The position numbers were made by a program, and so were the translations under genes. The notes beneath the pieces were generated by a model. It saw only the letters and a program-made list of their open reading frames with translations, did not search any database and was not told the origin of the DNA. Below, piece after piece: positions 7,097 through 15,880 of a DNA stretch of 60,823 nucleotides (position 1 is the first letter of the stretch; every line of letters starts with the position of its first letter). This stretch comes from Mesorhizobium sp. ORS 3324. Lineage in GTDB: Bacteria > Pseudomonadota > Alphaproteobacteria > Rhizobiales > Rhizobiaceae. The DNA lies in NCBI GenBank assembly GCA_000824825.2, contig LM655188.1, forward strand, positions 1 through 60,823, read 5' to 3'.

Positions 7097-10031
7097 GGAG
7101 TCGCTCTCCCTCCGGGTCGAGAAAGACCGGCGAGACGACATGAGCGCGGACGGCCTCGTTCTTCATCCTATGAACCGCCACCACTTCTTCCCCCATGGCC
7201 ACGTCGCCGGCGAGCAGCGCAAGGCCGACATAGGCGCCGAGCGTCGGGCTATAGGTCACCGAGGTGATGCGGCCGCGTCCGTGCCCCTGCCGGGTTTGGC
7301 CCTGCTTGAAAAGGATGGCACCGCCGCTCAGGCGCTTTCCCGCCTCCAGGCATTTCAGCCCGACCAGGCGCTGCCGGTTCGGCTCGCCAAGAGCAGGACG
7401 GCGCCGAAGCACGTCGCCGACGAAACCGGAGCGCTTTCCGACCATGCGGCCAAGGCCGAGATCGTCGAGGGTGGTCCGGCCGTCTATCTCGGGGCCGGCG
7501 ACATGGCCCTTCTCGACACGCAGCGCGCCCAGCGCCTCGACCCCGTAGGGCCTGAGCCCGAACGGCTCTCCCACCTCGACCAGCCGGCCCCAGGCGGCTT
7601 CGCCCGCGCTCGCGCCGACATAGACTTCGTAGGCCCGCTCGCCGGAATAGCTCAACCGGATGATCCGCAGCGCGCGGCCGTCGAATTCCCCTTCGATGAC
7701 GCCCATATGCGGCAAAGCCTCGTTGGAGAGGTCGAGCGCAGGAAAGGCGGCGGCGAGAACCTGCCTGCTTCTCGGTCCGGCGACCGACATCGCCGCCCAT
7801 TCGTCGGTCACCGAGGAGACGGCGACGCGCAGGTCCCGCCAGGCCGTGTCGAGCAGGAATTCCAGCCGCGACGTCACGTCGGCCGCCTTGGCGGTTGATG
7901 TTGTCATGAAGAAGCGCTGCTCGCCAAGCCTCGTCGTGGTGCCGTCGTCGAAGACGATGCCGTCGTCGCGCAGCATGACGCCGTAGCGGGCGCGGCCGAC
8001 CGGCAGCTTGGCGAAGCCGTTCGCATAGACCCGGTCGAGCAGCGTGGCGGCATCGGGACCCTGAACATCGATCTTGCCGAGGGTCGAGATGTCCATCAGC
8101 CCGGCGGCCTCGCGAACGAACCGCATCTCCGCGACATAGGCCTCGTTCACGTCGCGGCCGGCGCCGCGGTAGAAATAGGGCCGCATCCACAGACCGACCT
8201 CCAGCATGTCGGCGCCATTGGCGATGTGCCAGTCATGCATCGGCGTGCGGCGGATCGGCTTGAAATGACGGCCGATGGCGCGCCCGGCGAGCGCACCGAT
8301 CGCGACCGGCGTATAGGGCGGCCTGAAGGTGGTCGTGCCCGTCTCGGGAATGGTTGCGCCGCGCAAGGCCGCCATGGCCGAGAGCGCCGGGAAATTGCTG
8401 GTCTTGCCCTGGTCGGTCCCCATGCCGAGCGTGGTGTAGCGCTTCAGGTGCTCCACCGATTCGTAGCCCTCGCGATGGGCGAGCGCGATGTCGCCGGCGG
8501 TGACATCCATCTGGATGTCGACGAAGGCCTTGCCGCGCGCCGCCGGGATATTGCGGAACGCAGCCGCGGGCAGTTTCGCGGATTGAAGCTCGAGAGCGGC
8601 CGGCACGGGCTTCGTCTTTCCGCAATAAGAAGCCGCCCCTATGCCGGCGCGATGGCCGGTTTCGATCGCTTCCGCCGTGGTGAAGCCGCCGACCACGGAC
8701 CCTGCGCCGAACTGGCCGGCTGCGAAGGGGCCGGGGACAAAGCCGTCGATATCCTCGCGATAGACCGGCTTGACGCCGAGCTGCGAGGTGAGATGCACCG
8801 TCGGCGACCAGCCGCCGGAAACGCAGACCAGATCGCAGTCGACCTCGGTCTCCCCGCCTGCGCCCGCAAGCCTGGCCGCCATCACCGCGCGGCCGCCGCG
8901 CAGGTCAGCGATGTGCGTGCCGGCATGAACGGCGATGCCGAGGCGCGAGGCTTCCGCCTGCAGGGCAGGCGCAAGGGTCGCGCGCAGATCCGCAAGCGTA
9001 ACCTGCGCTCCTGCCGCGGCGAGATCGAAGGCCGTGCGCCAGGCGCCGTCATTCGTCGTGGCGACCACGGCCTTTCTTCCGGGCAACACGGCGAAGCGGT
9101 TGACATAGGTCCTGACCGCCGAGGCAAGCATCACGCCCGGCCGGTCGTTGTTGGAAAACACCAGCGGCCGCTCGATGGCGCCGCCGGCAAAGACGATCGC
9201 GCCGGCGCGCAGGATCGTGAACGCCTGGCGGGCCTGGCCGACGGCCTGCGCATCGTCCCGCCGCTCGACGAGACCAAGCACATTGCCGTCGTAGAGGCCG
9301 ACGGCGGTCGTCCGCGCCATCAGGCTGACGTCCCCGAAACCCTCGAGTTCGGCTTCCACTGCCTGCAGCCAGGCGGCGGCCTCCGACCCGGGCCGCTCGG
9401 ACAGGATCTGGCCGCCGAATTCAAAATCCTGCTCGATCAGCGCCACCCTCGCCCCGGCGTTTGCCGCGGCGCGCGCGGCGGACAGGCCCGCCGGCCCGCC
9501 ACCGACAATGGCGACGTCGGCGAAGGCATGGCGAACCTCGTATCGATCGGGATCCGGCTCGATGGCGGCCTTGCCGAGCCCCGCCGCCTTGCGGATGAAA
9601 TGCTCGTAGAACATCCAGGCGCGGCGGGTCGGACCCATGAAGGTCTTGTAGTAGAAGCCGGCGGACAGGAACGGCGCGAACAGGCTGTTGAGGCTTTGCA
9701 CGTCGAAGGCGAGCGAAGGCCACCGGTTCTGACTCTCAGCGCCCATGCCGTCGGCGAGCTCCAGCATCGTCGCCGGCAGGTTCGGCTCGCGCCGCCCGCC
9801 GGTGCCGAGCGTCACCAGCGCGTTGGGCTCCTCGGCGCCGGCCGAGAAGATGCCGCGCGGCCGGTGGTACTTGAAGCTGCGGCCGACCAGCGACACGCCG
9901 TTGGCGAGCAGCGCCGAAGCGAGCGTGTCGCCCTGGAAACCGGTCAGCTTGCTGCCGTCGAAGCTGAATTCGAGCGGCCGGCCGCGATCGATGCGGCCGC
10001 CCTCGGCCAGCCGTTTGGAGTTGGAACTCAT
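7089..10031 (-). CDS. soxA: Sarcosine oxidase, alpha subunit
   Basis: This 980-residue subunit oxidatively demethylates sarcosine to glycine and passes the methyl-derived carbon to tetrahydrofolate. The N-terminal part resembles a 2Fe-2S ferredoxin-like fold (FKYHRPRGIFSAGAEEPNALV). It is followed by a dinucleotide-binding motif (VAIVGGGPAGLSAARAA near residue 165) and a second nucleotide-binding region. The C-terminal half is a GcvT-like aminomethyltransferase domain (MHDWHIANGADMLEVGLWMRPYF split, with RVEKGHVAGPEIDGRTT). MSSNSKRLAEGG at 10031 is chosen over upstream in-frame codons because it overlaps the soxD stop by 4 bases (ATGA). Confidence 0.95.
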   Translation of the reverse strand: MSSNSKRLAEGGRIDRGRPLEFSFDGSKLTGFQGDTLASALLANGVSLVGRSFKYHRPRGIFSAGAEEPNALVTLGTGGRREPNLPATMLELADGMGAESQNRWPSLAFDVQSLNSLFAPFLSAGFYYKTFMGPTRRAWMFYEHFIRKAAGLGKAAIEPDPDRYEVRHAFADVAIVGGGPAGLSAARAAANAGARVALIEQDFEFGGQILSERPGSEAAAWLQAVEAELEGFGDVSLMARTTAVGLYDGNVLGLVERRDDAQAVGQARQAFTILRAGAIVFAGGAIERPLVFSNNDRPGVMLASAVRTYVNRFAVLPGRKAVVATTNDGAWRTAFDLAAAGAQVTLADLRATLAPALQAEASRLGIAVHAGTHIADLRGGRAVMAARLAGAGGETEVDCDLVCVSGGWSPTVHLTSQLGVKPVYREDIDGFVPGPFAAGQFGAGSVVGGFTTAEAIETGHRAGIGAASYCGKTKPVPAALELQSAKLPAAAFRNIPAARGKAFVDIQMDVTAGDIALAHREGYESVEHLKRYTTLGMGTDQGKTSNFPALSAMAALRGATIPETGTTTFRPPYTPVAIGALAGRAIGRHFKPIRRTPMHDWHIANGADMLEVGLWMRPYFYRGAGRDVNEAYVAEMRFVREAAGLMDISTLGKIDVQGPDAATLLDRVYANGFAKLPVGRARYGVMLRDDGIVFDDGTTTRLGEQRFFMTTSTAKAADVTSRLEFLLDTAWRDLRVAVSSVTDEWAAMSVAGPRSRQVLAAAFPALDLSNEALPHMGVIEGEFDGRALRIIRLSYSGERAYEVYVGASAGEAAWGRLVEVGEPFGLRPYGVEALGALRVEKGHVAGPEIDGRTTLDDLGLGRMVGKRSGFVGDVLRRRPALGEPNRQRLVGLKCLEAGKRLSGGAILFKQGQTRQGHGRGRITSVTYSPTLGAYVGLALLAGDVAMGEEVVAVHRMKNEAVRAHVVSPVFLDPEGERLHG

Positions 10032-10339
10032 CGAGATGGTTTCCTGGCAGGCGATTTGTTCGTCGGCGGTTGCTTGGTAGGCGGTTTTCGGGCGAGAGCG
10101 ACCGAGGCGATCGCATGGTTGCGGGTGTCGCGCTCCACGATCAGCCACTGCCGGCAGCCGAGAACGTGCTGCCAATGTTCCCGGTGCGCTCCAGCCGGGT
10201 TCTTGCGGACGAAGACATAGCGGTACCAGGCCTCGAAATCCGAATCGTCATGCGCGGGACGGGTGACCGAGGCGTCGCCGCCATAACGGAACTCGTCATG
10301 GTCGCGTGGACCGCAGCAGGGACAGTCGATGCGCAGCAT
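10028..10339 (-). CDS. soxD: Sarcosine oxidase, delta subunit
   Basis: This 103-residue delta subunit has the N-terminal CPCCGPRDHDEFRYGG motif (zinc-binding cysteines with a downstream histidine) and the family sequence WYRYVFVRKNPAG followed by EHWQHVLGCRQWL. It sits between soxB (12-base gap) and soxA (4-base overlap), the standard order for this enzyme. The C-terminal 25 residues are Lys/Pro-rich and variable. Confidence 0.93.
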   Translation of the reverse strand: MLRIDCPCCGPRDHDEFRYGGDASVTRPAHDDSDFEAWYRYVFVRKNPAGAHREHWQHVLGCRQWLIVERDTRNHAIASVALARKPPTKQPPTNKSPARKPSR

Positions 10340-10351
10340 GTCTCGGCTCCC

Positions 10352-11608
10352 CTATTGCAGCCAGGCGAACGGGCCGACGCCGGCCTCGTCGAGCGTGCGA
10401 CCCGTACGGAAGCGGTCGAGGCTGTAGGCGGCATTGAGCGGATGCGGCTTGCCGGTCGCGATCGTGTGCGCGAAACACCAGCCGGAAGCCGGCGTCGCCT
10501 TGAAGCCGCCGTAGCACCAGCCGCCGTTGAGGTAGAGCCCGTCGATCGGCGTCGGGCAGATGATCGGGCTGGCGTCGGGCGTCATGTCCATCACGCCGCC
10601 CCAGTGGCGCAGCAGCCTGACCCGCGAGATGCAGGGCATCAGCGCGATCGCCGCTTCGGCGACCTCGCGCACGACGCCGAGATTGCCGCGCTGGGCGTAG
10701 GAATTGTAGCCGTCGAGATTGCCGCCGAAGACCAGGCCGCCCTTGTCGGACTGGCTGACGTAGAAATGGTCGGCACCGTAGGCGACGACGTGGTCGACCA
10801 TCGGCTTGAGCGGCTCCGTCACGAAGGCCTGCAGCACGTGGCTTTCGATCGGCAGCTCGAGACCGGCCTTGTGGCCGAGAACCGAGGTATGCCCGGCAAC
10901 AGCGAGGCCGACTTTGCCGGCGGCGATCGGGCCCTTGGCCGTCTCGATGCCGACGATCCTTTCGCCCTCGCGCAGGAAGCCCGTCACCTCGCAATTCTGG
11001 ATGATATCGACGCCGTGGCCGTCGGCGGCGCGGGCATAACCCCAGGCGACGGCGTCGTGGCGGGCAGTGCCGGCGCGGCGCTGCATGATCGCGCCATGGA
11101 TCGGGAAGCGCGCCGTGTCGGAATAGTCCAGATAGGGCACCAGGCGCCGCACGTCGTCGCGGCTCAGGATCTCGGCGTCGATGCCGTTCAGCCGCATGAC
11201 GTTGGCGCGGTAGCCGAAGAAGTCGAGCTGGTCGGCCGAATGGGCGGTGACGATCTGGCCGCGCTGCGAGAACATGACGTTGAAGTTCAGCGCGTGCGTC
11301 AGGCCTTCCCACAGCTTCATCGAGAATTCATAGAACTGGGTATTGCCGTCGAGCAGGTAGTTGGAGCGGATGACGGTGGTGTTGCGGCCGACATTGCCGC
11401 CGCCGACATAGCCCTTCTCGATCACCGCGACGTTGCGGATGCCGTGGTTCTCGGCGAGGTAGAAGGCCGTCGCCAGCCCGTGGCCGCCGCCGCCGACGAT
11501 GACGACGTCATAGGAGCGTTTCGGCTCCGGCGCGCGCCAGGCGCGCTGCCAGTGCCTGTGGCCGGCAAGCCCGTTGGCGAGAAGGGAGAGGGCCGAATAG
11601 CGGCGCAT
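10352..11608 (-). CDS. soxB: Sarcosine oxidase, beta subunit
   Basis: This 418-residue FAD-dependent catalytic subunit is of the DadA/glycine-oxidase type. It has an N-terminal Rossmann motif (YDVVIVGGGGHGLATAFYL). The segment RRAGTARHDAVAWGY contains the histidine to which FMN is covalently attached in this enzyme family. The C-terminal region YLNGGWCYGGFKATPASGW is typical. MRRYSALSLLANG at 11608 is taken as the start; the open frame further upstream is a shadow of the M24 gene. It lies 17 bases after the M24 gene stop, consistent with one transcript. Confidence 0.95.
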   Translation of the reverse strand: MRRYSALSLLANGLAGHRHWQRAWRAPEPKRSYDVVIVGGGGHGLATAFYLAENHGIRNVAVIEKGYVGGGNVGRNTTVIRSNYLLDGNTQFYEFSMKLWEGLTHALNFNVMFSQRGQIVTAHSADQLDFFGYRANVMRLNGIDAEILSRDDVRRLVPYLDYSDTARFPIHGAIMQRRAGTARHDAVAWGYARAADGHGVDIIQNCEVTGFLREGERIVGIETAKGPIAAGKVGLAVAGHTSVLGHKAGLELPIESHVLQAFVTEPLKPMVDHVVAYGADHFYVSQSDKGGLVFGGNLDGYNSYAQRGNLGVVREVAEAAIALMPCISRVRLLRHWGGVMDMTPDASPIICPTPIDGLYLNGGWCYGGFKATPASGWCFAHTIATGKPHPLNAAYSLDRFRTGRTLDEAGVGPFAWLQ

Positions 11609-11625
11609 CGGAGGCTTCTTGGGTT

Positions 11626-12813
11626 CTATTTGACGAAGAGGCGACGCGGGAAATCGCAGAAGGCTTCGACCCCGGTCTCGGTGATGCGGATCGATTCCGA
11701 GATGGCGATGCCCCAGTCGTCCAGCCACAGACCCGGCATGAAGTGGATCGTCATGTTCGGCTGCAGCACCGTCTCGTCGATGGAGCGCAGCGAGATGGTC
11801 CGCTCGCCCCAGTCCGGCGGGTAGCCGAGGCCGATGGAATAGCCGCAGCGCGAATCCTTGAAGAAGCCGTGCCGCTCGATGGCCTTCGTCCAAGCGGCAT
11901 GCACGTCGCGCGAACCGGCGCCGGGCTTTGCCACGCCAAGCGCCGCCTCGAGCCCCTCGACGACCACGTCTGCGGCCTTGCGCATCTTTTCCGGCGGTTC
12001 GCCTAGATAGACCGTGCGCGTCAGCGGCACATGATAGTGGTGCCTGACCCCGGCGATCTCGACCGTCGTCCCGGCCGGCGCGGCGAACGGGGCATCGCGC
12101 CAGGTCAGATGCGGGCAGGAGGTGCCGACGCCGGTCGGCATCAGCGGCGCGATCGCCGCGTAGTCGCCGCCAAAGGCCTCGGTTCCGTGTGTGGCCGTCG
12201 CGAGGATTTCGGCAGCGGCGTCGCATTGGCGAACGCCGGCGCCGATCACCTCGATCGCCCGCGCCATCGTCTTTTCGGCGATGCGCGCCGCCTGCTGCAT
12301 CAGCCCGATCTCGGCGTCCGACTTCACCGCGCGAACCCAGTTGACCAGCGTGCCGGCATCGACGAAGCGGGCGTTCGGCAGTTCCGCCTTCAGGACATCG
12401 AGCGACTTCGCCGTGAAATAGTAGGAATCGGCTTCGACGCCGATCCTCGCGCGCTCGAGGCCGCGCTCGCTGATCACGCGCGCAACCGCCTGCAGCGGGT
12501 GCTTCGCCTCGGACTGCACATGGTCGTCGGAATAGCCGACGATGTTCTCGTCCGGCAGGATCGTGGTGAGCCGCGCGCCGTTGACGTCCTGGCCGCGCCC
12601 GATCCAGACCGGAAGCGCTGCGTCCTGCGCGACCAGGACACCCTGGTGGACATAGAAGGACCAGCCGTCATAGCCAGTGAGGTAGTTGAGGTTGGCGGGC
12701 TCCGACACATAGAGCGCGTCGAGCCCGGCGCGCGCCATGCGCTCTTTGGTCTTCGCCAGCCTGGCGGCGAATTCCTCCTTATTGAACGGCGTATTGTTGC
12801 TGCCGAACTGCAT
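11626..12813 (-). CDS. doeA: Ectoine hydrolase-like M24 (creatinase-type) protein
   Basis: This 395-residue protein closely matches ectoine hydrolase DoeA/EutD as I know it: LTGYDGWSFYVHQ, FGGDYAAIAPLMPTG, RCGYSIGLGYPPDWGER, HFMPGLWLDDWG and the ending DFPRRLFVK. The family opens the cyclic amidine ring of ectoine. The metal ligands of true M24 peptidases are replaced (VEIAGV where the first Asp is expected, HVPLTRT for the second, GYSIGLG in place of the GHGIG histidine, HFMPG in place of FEPG), as in the metal-free creatinase/DoeA branch. It is followed by soxB (17 bases) and preceded by a paralogue (11 bases). The substrate could be ectoine or another small cyclic amidine/lactam. Confidence 0.82.
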   Translation of the reverse strand: MQFGSNNTPFNKEEFAARLAKTKERMARAGLDALYVSEPANLNYLTGYDGWSFYVHQGVLVAQDAALPVWIGRGQDVNGARLTTILPDENIVGYSDDHVQSEAKHPLQAVARVISERGLERARIGVEADSYYFTAKSLDVLKAELPNARFVDAGTLVNWVRAVKSDAEIGLMQQAARIAEKTMARAIEVIGAGVRQCDAAAEILATATHGTEAFGGDYAAIAPLMPTGVGTSCPHLTWRDAPFAAPAGTTVEIAGVRHHYHVPLTRTVYLGEPPEKMRKAADVVVEGLEAALGVAKPGAGSRDVHAAWTKAIERHGFFKDSRCGYSIGLGYPPDWGERTISLRSIDETVLQPNMTIHFMPGLWLDDWGIAISESIRITETGVEAFCDFPRRLFVK

Positions 12814-12824
12814 CGCCAGTTTCC

Positions 12825-14027
12825 TCAGCGCACGGTCACGCCCGAGGGCGTCCTAGTCAGCACCTCCGCGCCGGAGGGGCCCAGAAGGACCGCGTTGGAC
12901 ATGAAGAAATCGCCGCGGCCTGTGCCCATCAGCCAGGAGAGCACGTGGAAGCTCATGCCGGTCTTGAGAACGATGTCGCTGTCGCGGCGCAGCCCCGTCA
13001 CCTTGTTGCCGCCGGTCCAGCTCGGCGGCACGCCGATGCCGACCACATAGCCGCAATGATGCCGCCGGTAATGCGAGAGGCCGGCGCGGTCGACCACGCC
13101 CTGCCAGGCCGCATAGATATCGCGGAACAGGACGCCCTCGCGCATCGCGCCGACGACCGCCGCAAAGGCATCGGCCGTGAGCGCGGCCATCTCGTACGTC
13201 TCCTTCGCGGCGTGGCCGACATGGATAAGACGGCCAAGAGGCGCGTGGTAGCGGGCGACGCAGCCGGTCAGCTCGAGGAAGACCGCATCGCCGGCACCAA
13301 ACCGGTCGCTCGTCCAGGTCGTATGCTCCTCGCCGAGCCGCCGGGTGGAGCGGATGAACGGCCCGAAGCCGGGAAACGTGCCGCCCGCCTCGATCATGGC
13401 GCGCTCGGCTTCCGCCGCGACATGGCGCTCGCTCGCCCCTTCCGCGATCGCTTCGATCGCCGCGCGCGCGCCGGCGTCGGACACCTTGGCGGTCGCCCGC
13501 ATCAGCGCCTGCTCGGCCGGGCTCTTGACCATGCGGATGTCGTCGATGATGCCCGAGGCGTCGACCCAGCGCGCGGCGCTCAGGCGCTCTTTCAGCGCCT
13601 CGGCGAGCCCGTGCGGCAGGCCGGACGACCATGACTCGATGCCGACGGAGCCAAGCCTGCCGGGAAGCACGCGCCCCAAAAGGTCGGCGACCGTCTCGCC
13701 GTCATGGTGCCCCTCGAAACGTGCGTTCCTGACCTGATTGGCAATGGTCACCTTTTCCATCGCGCGCGTCAGCAGGATCATTTCGCCGTCGGCCGGAACG
13801 GCCAGAATATGCGGCGCAAAGTAGCCCCAGTGATCGAGACCGGTCAGGTAGAAGATGTTCTCGGGCGCGGAGACGAGAAGCGTGTCGATGCCGCGCCCGG
13901 CCATGGCATTCCGGACGGCATCGCGGCGCCGGTCGAATTCCTCGCTCTCGAAATAGGGCGCGACAGCCTCGCCGCTGCTCTTGTCCAGCACATTTCCCCC
14001 TCCGGAGCCGACGCCCCGCAGTTTCAT
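12825..14027 (-). CDS. Second creatinase/ectoine-hydrolase-like M24 protein
   Basis: This 400-residue pita-bread-fold protein is paralogous to its downstream neighbour: FYLTGLDHWGYFAP, FLELTGCVARYHAPLGR, CGYVVGIGVPPSWTGG and GMSFHVLSWLMG. The canonical M24 metal ligands are again absent. The ATG at 14027 (MKLRGVGSGGG), with GAGGG 9 bases upstream, is preferred to a TTG at 14072. It is the first gene of a six-gene minus-strand unit reading into soxBDAG. It may be a related hydrolase for a second substrate or step, or form a hetero-oligomer with the neighbour; the sequence cannot decide. Confidence 0.8.
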   Translation of the reverse strand: MKLRGVGSGGGNVLDKSSGEAVAPYFESEEFDRRRDAVRNAMAGRGIDTLLVSAPENIFYLTGLDHWGYFAPHILAVPADGEMILLTRAMEKVTIANQVRNARFEGHHDGETVADLLGRVLPGRLGSVGIESWSSGLPHGLAEALKERLSAARWVDASGIIDDIRMVKSPAEQALMRATAKVSDAGARAAIEAIAEGASERHVAAEAERAMIEAGGTFPGFGPFIRSTRRLGEEHTTWTSDRFGAGDAVFLELTGCVARYHAPLGRLIHVGHAAKETYEMAALTADAFAAVVGAMREGVLFRDIYAAWQGVVDRAGLSHYRRHHCGYVVGIGVPPSWTGGNKVTGLRRDSDIVLKTGMSFHVLSWLMGTGRGDFFMSNAVLLGPSGAEVLTRTPSGVTVR

Positions 14028-14052
14028 TTTGCTCGCCCTCGGATGAGGCGTG

Positions 14053-14062
14053 TTGTGTACAA
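14053..14062. promoter_or_regulatory. Candidate GntR/FCD operator 1
   Basis: TTGTGTACAA is symmetrical except for the central GT (outer four bases TTGT and ACAA). It resembles the TTGT-AT-ACAA type sites bound by FCD-class GntR regulators. It lies 26 bases upstream of the M24 start, in the divergent promoter region of the cluster that encodes such a regulator. Confidence 0.4.
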
Positions 14063-14126
14063 CTATCGTCAATATCGGCCTCCGATTTCGATCATGTCAA
14101 GGATTTTTCGTTTTTAGAGGGGCATT

Positions 14127-14138
14127 GATGTGCACATC
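14127..14138. promoter_or_regulatory. Candidate operator 2: perfect 12-bp palindrome
   Basis: GATGTGCACATC is an exact palindrome in the 213-bp divergent region between the M24/sox unit and the ehu-like unit, 102 bases before ehuB. It may be a second binding site for the locally encoded GntR regulator. Confidence 0.4.
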
Positions 14139-14240
14139 TATTGAAACGCCGCGAAAAATCTGCAACCATGCCGTTCAAGCTGCCGAGGGCCGAAAAAGGG
14201 ACGGATCAGGCGGCGGTTTCGCAAAAATGGGAGCAAGACG

Positions 14241-15098
14241 ATGACGATCAGAATTTCGCGCCGCACCGCGCTTGGACTTGGCGCGGGGCTTGTGATGTTG
14301 TCCGGCACTGGAGTCGCGCTGGCCGCGACGACGCTGGAGCGCGCCAAGAAGAACGGCTATATCCGGGTCGGCTTCGCCAACGAGGCGCCGTTCGGATACG
14401 CCACCCCCGACGGCAAGCTGACCGGCGAGGCGCCGGAAGTCGCCAAGGCGGTGCTGGGCAAGCTCGGCATCAAGCAGGTCGATGGCGTGCTGACCGAGTT
14501 CGGCTCGCTCATCCCGGGTCTCAAGGCCGGTCGCTTCGACATCATCGCCGCCGGCATGTTCATCAATCCCAAGCGCTGCGCCGAGATCAACTTCTCCGAA
14601 CCGTCCTACGGCATAGGCGCGGCGATGCTTGTGCAGAAGGGCAATCCGAAGAAGGTTAAGGACTTTTCGACCTTCAAGGACAACGCCGACCTCAAGCTCG
14701 CGGTCATGGCGGGAGCCGTCGAAGGAGGGGAAGCCAAGGATGCCGGCGTCTCCCAGGCCCAGCTCGTGGTGCTGCCTGACCAGTCAAGCCTGGTTGCCGC
14801 GGTCCAGTCGGGCCGCGCCGACGCCGCTGCGCTGACGGCGCTGTCGATCGCCGAGATGGCCAAGAAGGCTGAAGGCGTCGAATCCACCAAGCCCTTCGGC
14901 GAAGTGAACGGAAAGTCGGTGAAAGGTCATGGCGGCTTCGGATTCCGCAAGGAAGATACCGACCTGCTGAAGGCCTTCAACGCCGAGCTGAAGAAGTTCA
15001 TCGGCTCGCCCGAGCATATCGCCCTGGTCGAGCCGTTCGGCTTCGGCAAGGATTATCTGCCGAACAAGACGACCGCCGAGCTCTGCGCCGGCAAGTAA
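14241..15098 (+). CDS. ehuB: ABC transporter substrate-binding protein, EhuB-like
   Basis: This 285-residue periplasmic binding protein belongs to the amino-acid/ectoine family (SBP_bac_3). It has a Tat-like signal (SRRTALGLGAGLVML, cleavage near ALAA). It shares the ectoine-binding EhuB layout FANEAPFGYATPDGKLTGEAPEVA, split as FANEAPFGY then GKLTGEAPE, then LIPGLKAGRFDIIAAGMF, NPKRCAEINFSEP and the closing VEPFGFG...ELCAGK. It probably captures ectoine, hydroxyectoine or a similar small zwitterion. It is the first gene of a five-gene plus-strand unit and is separated from the permease by a hairpin-T terminator, which would give it higher expression. Confidence 0.85.
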   Translation: MTIRISRRTALGLGAGLVMLSGTGVALAATTLERAKKNGYIRVGFANEAPFGYATPDGKLTGEAPEVAKAVLGKLGIKQVDGVLTEFGSLIPGLKAGRFDIIAAGMFINPKRCAEINFSEPSYGIGAAMLVQKGNPKKVKDFSTFKDNADLKLAVMAGAVEGGEAKDAGVSQAQLVVLPDQSSLVAAVQSGRADAAALTALSIAEMAKKAEGVESTKPFGEVNGKSVKGHGGFGFRKEDTDLLKAFNAELKKFIGSPEHIALVEPFGFGKDYLPNKTTAELCAGK

Positions 15099-15112
15099 AA
15101 GTCCCAACTCCG

Positions 15113-15137
15113 GGCGGCGCTCCGGCGCCGCCTTTTT
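15113..15137 (+). terminator. Intercistronic terminator/attenuator between ehuB and ehuC
   Basis: A perfect 8-bp stem (GGCGGCGC with GCGCCGCC) around a TCCG loop is followed by five T residues. It lies 14 bases after the binding-protein stop and 15 bases before the permease start. Partial termination here would leave the binding protein in excess over membrane components. Confidence 0.8.
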
Positions 15138-15151
15138 CTTCGGAGAGGCAG

Positions 15152-15880
15152 ATGGGCATCCGGACGCTTGTTGGCATGCTGGTTGTCGCATTGGCGGTGA
15201 TCGGCCTGCTCGCGACGCAGACTTCCTACAGCCTGTTCCTGCCGGGACTGCTGGAGGGAGCGCTGCTGACCATCGAGATCGCGCTGCTGGGCAGCGTGCT
15301 CGCCGTGATCATGGGTGTGTTGGCAGCGCTTGCCCGGCTCTACGGACCGGCGCCGCTGCGCTGGGTGGCGACGGTCTATGTCGAGATCTTTCGCGGCACT
15401 TCCGCGCTGGTGCAGCTGTTCTGGCTGTTTTTCGTGCTGCCGCAATTCGGCATATTGATGGATGCCTTCACGGTGGCCGTGCTGGCGCTGGGCCTGAATG
15501 TCGGGGCCTACGGATCGGAGGTGGTGCGCGGAGCGATCCTCGCGGTGGCGCCTGGCCAATGGGAGGCGTCGATCGCGCTCAACATGAGCCGTGCCCAGAT
15601 GCTGCGCAGGATCATCTTGCCGCAGGCTTTCATCGCCATGATCCCGCCCTGGGGCAACCTGTTCATCGAGCTGCTGAAGTCGACGGCGCTGGTGTCGCTC
15701 ATCACGCTCACGGATCTTGCCTTCAAGGCGCAGCAAATGAACCAGAGCACGCTGAAAACCGTTCCCATCTTCACGCTGGTGCTTTTGATCTATCTCGCCA
15801 TGTCCCTGGTTATCACGATCGGCATGAGGTTCCTCGAGCAGCGGGCATCCGCGGGGCTCTCACGGGGAAGGGCCGCCTGA
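15152..15880 (+). CDS. ehuC: ABC transporter permease, EhuC-like (HisMQ family)
   Basis: This 242-residue polytopic membrane protein has the HisM/GlnP fold: N-terminal LLEGALLTIEIALLGS, EIFRGTSALVQLFW and the EAA loop EASIALNMSRAQMLRRIILPQA that contacts the ATPase (here broken into EASIALNMS and RRIILPQA). SD-like GGAGAGG lies just upstream of the ATG. The stop shares one base with the next start (TGATG). It pairs with EhuD as the heterodimeric channel. Confidence 0.87.
   Translation: MGIRTLVGMLVVALAVIGLLATQTSYSLFLPGLLEGALLTIEIALLGSVLAVIMGVLAALARLYGPAPLRWVATVYVEIFRGTSALVQLFWLFFVLPQFGILMDAFTVAVLALGLNVGAYGSEVVRGAILAVAPGQWEASIALNMSRAQMLRRIILPQAFIAMIPPWGNLFIELLKSTALVSLITLTDLAFKAQQMNQSTLKTVPIFTLVLLIYLAMSLVITIGMRFLEQRASAGLSRGRAA

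Noticed and set aside
8226..10220. Long open frames opposite soxA and soxB (8226-10220 and 10070-11824, plus strand)
   Set aside because: They lie entirely or mostly antisense to clearly conserved genes, have Arg/Ala/Gly-heavy composition typical of GC-rich shadow frames, and show no domain.
11626..14027. Creatinase or Xaa-Pro aminopeptidase as the firm call for the M24 pair
   Set aside because: The first protein matches DoeA/EutD motifs far better than creatinase, and metal ligands of aminopeptidases are missing; function beyond the DoeA-like family is left open.
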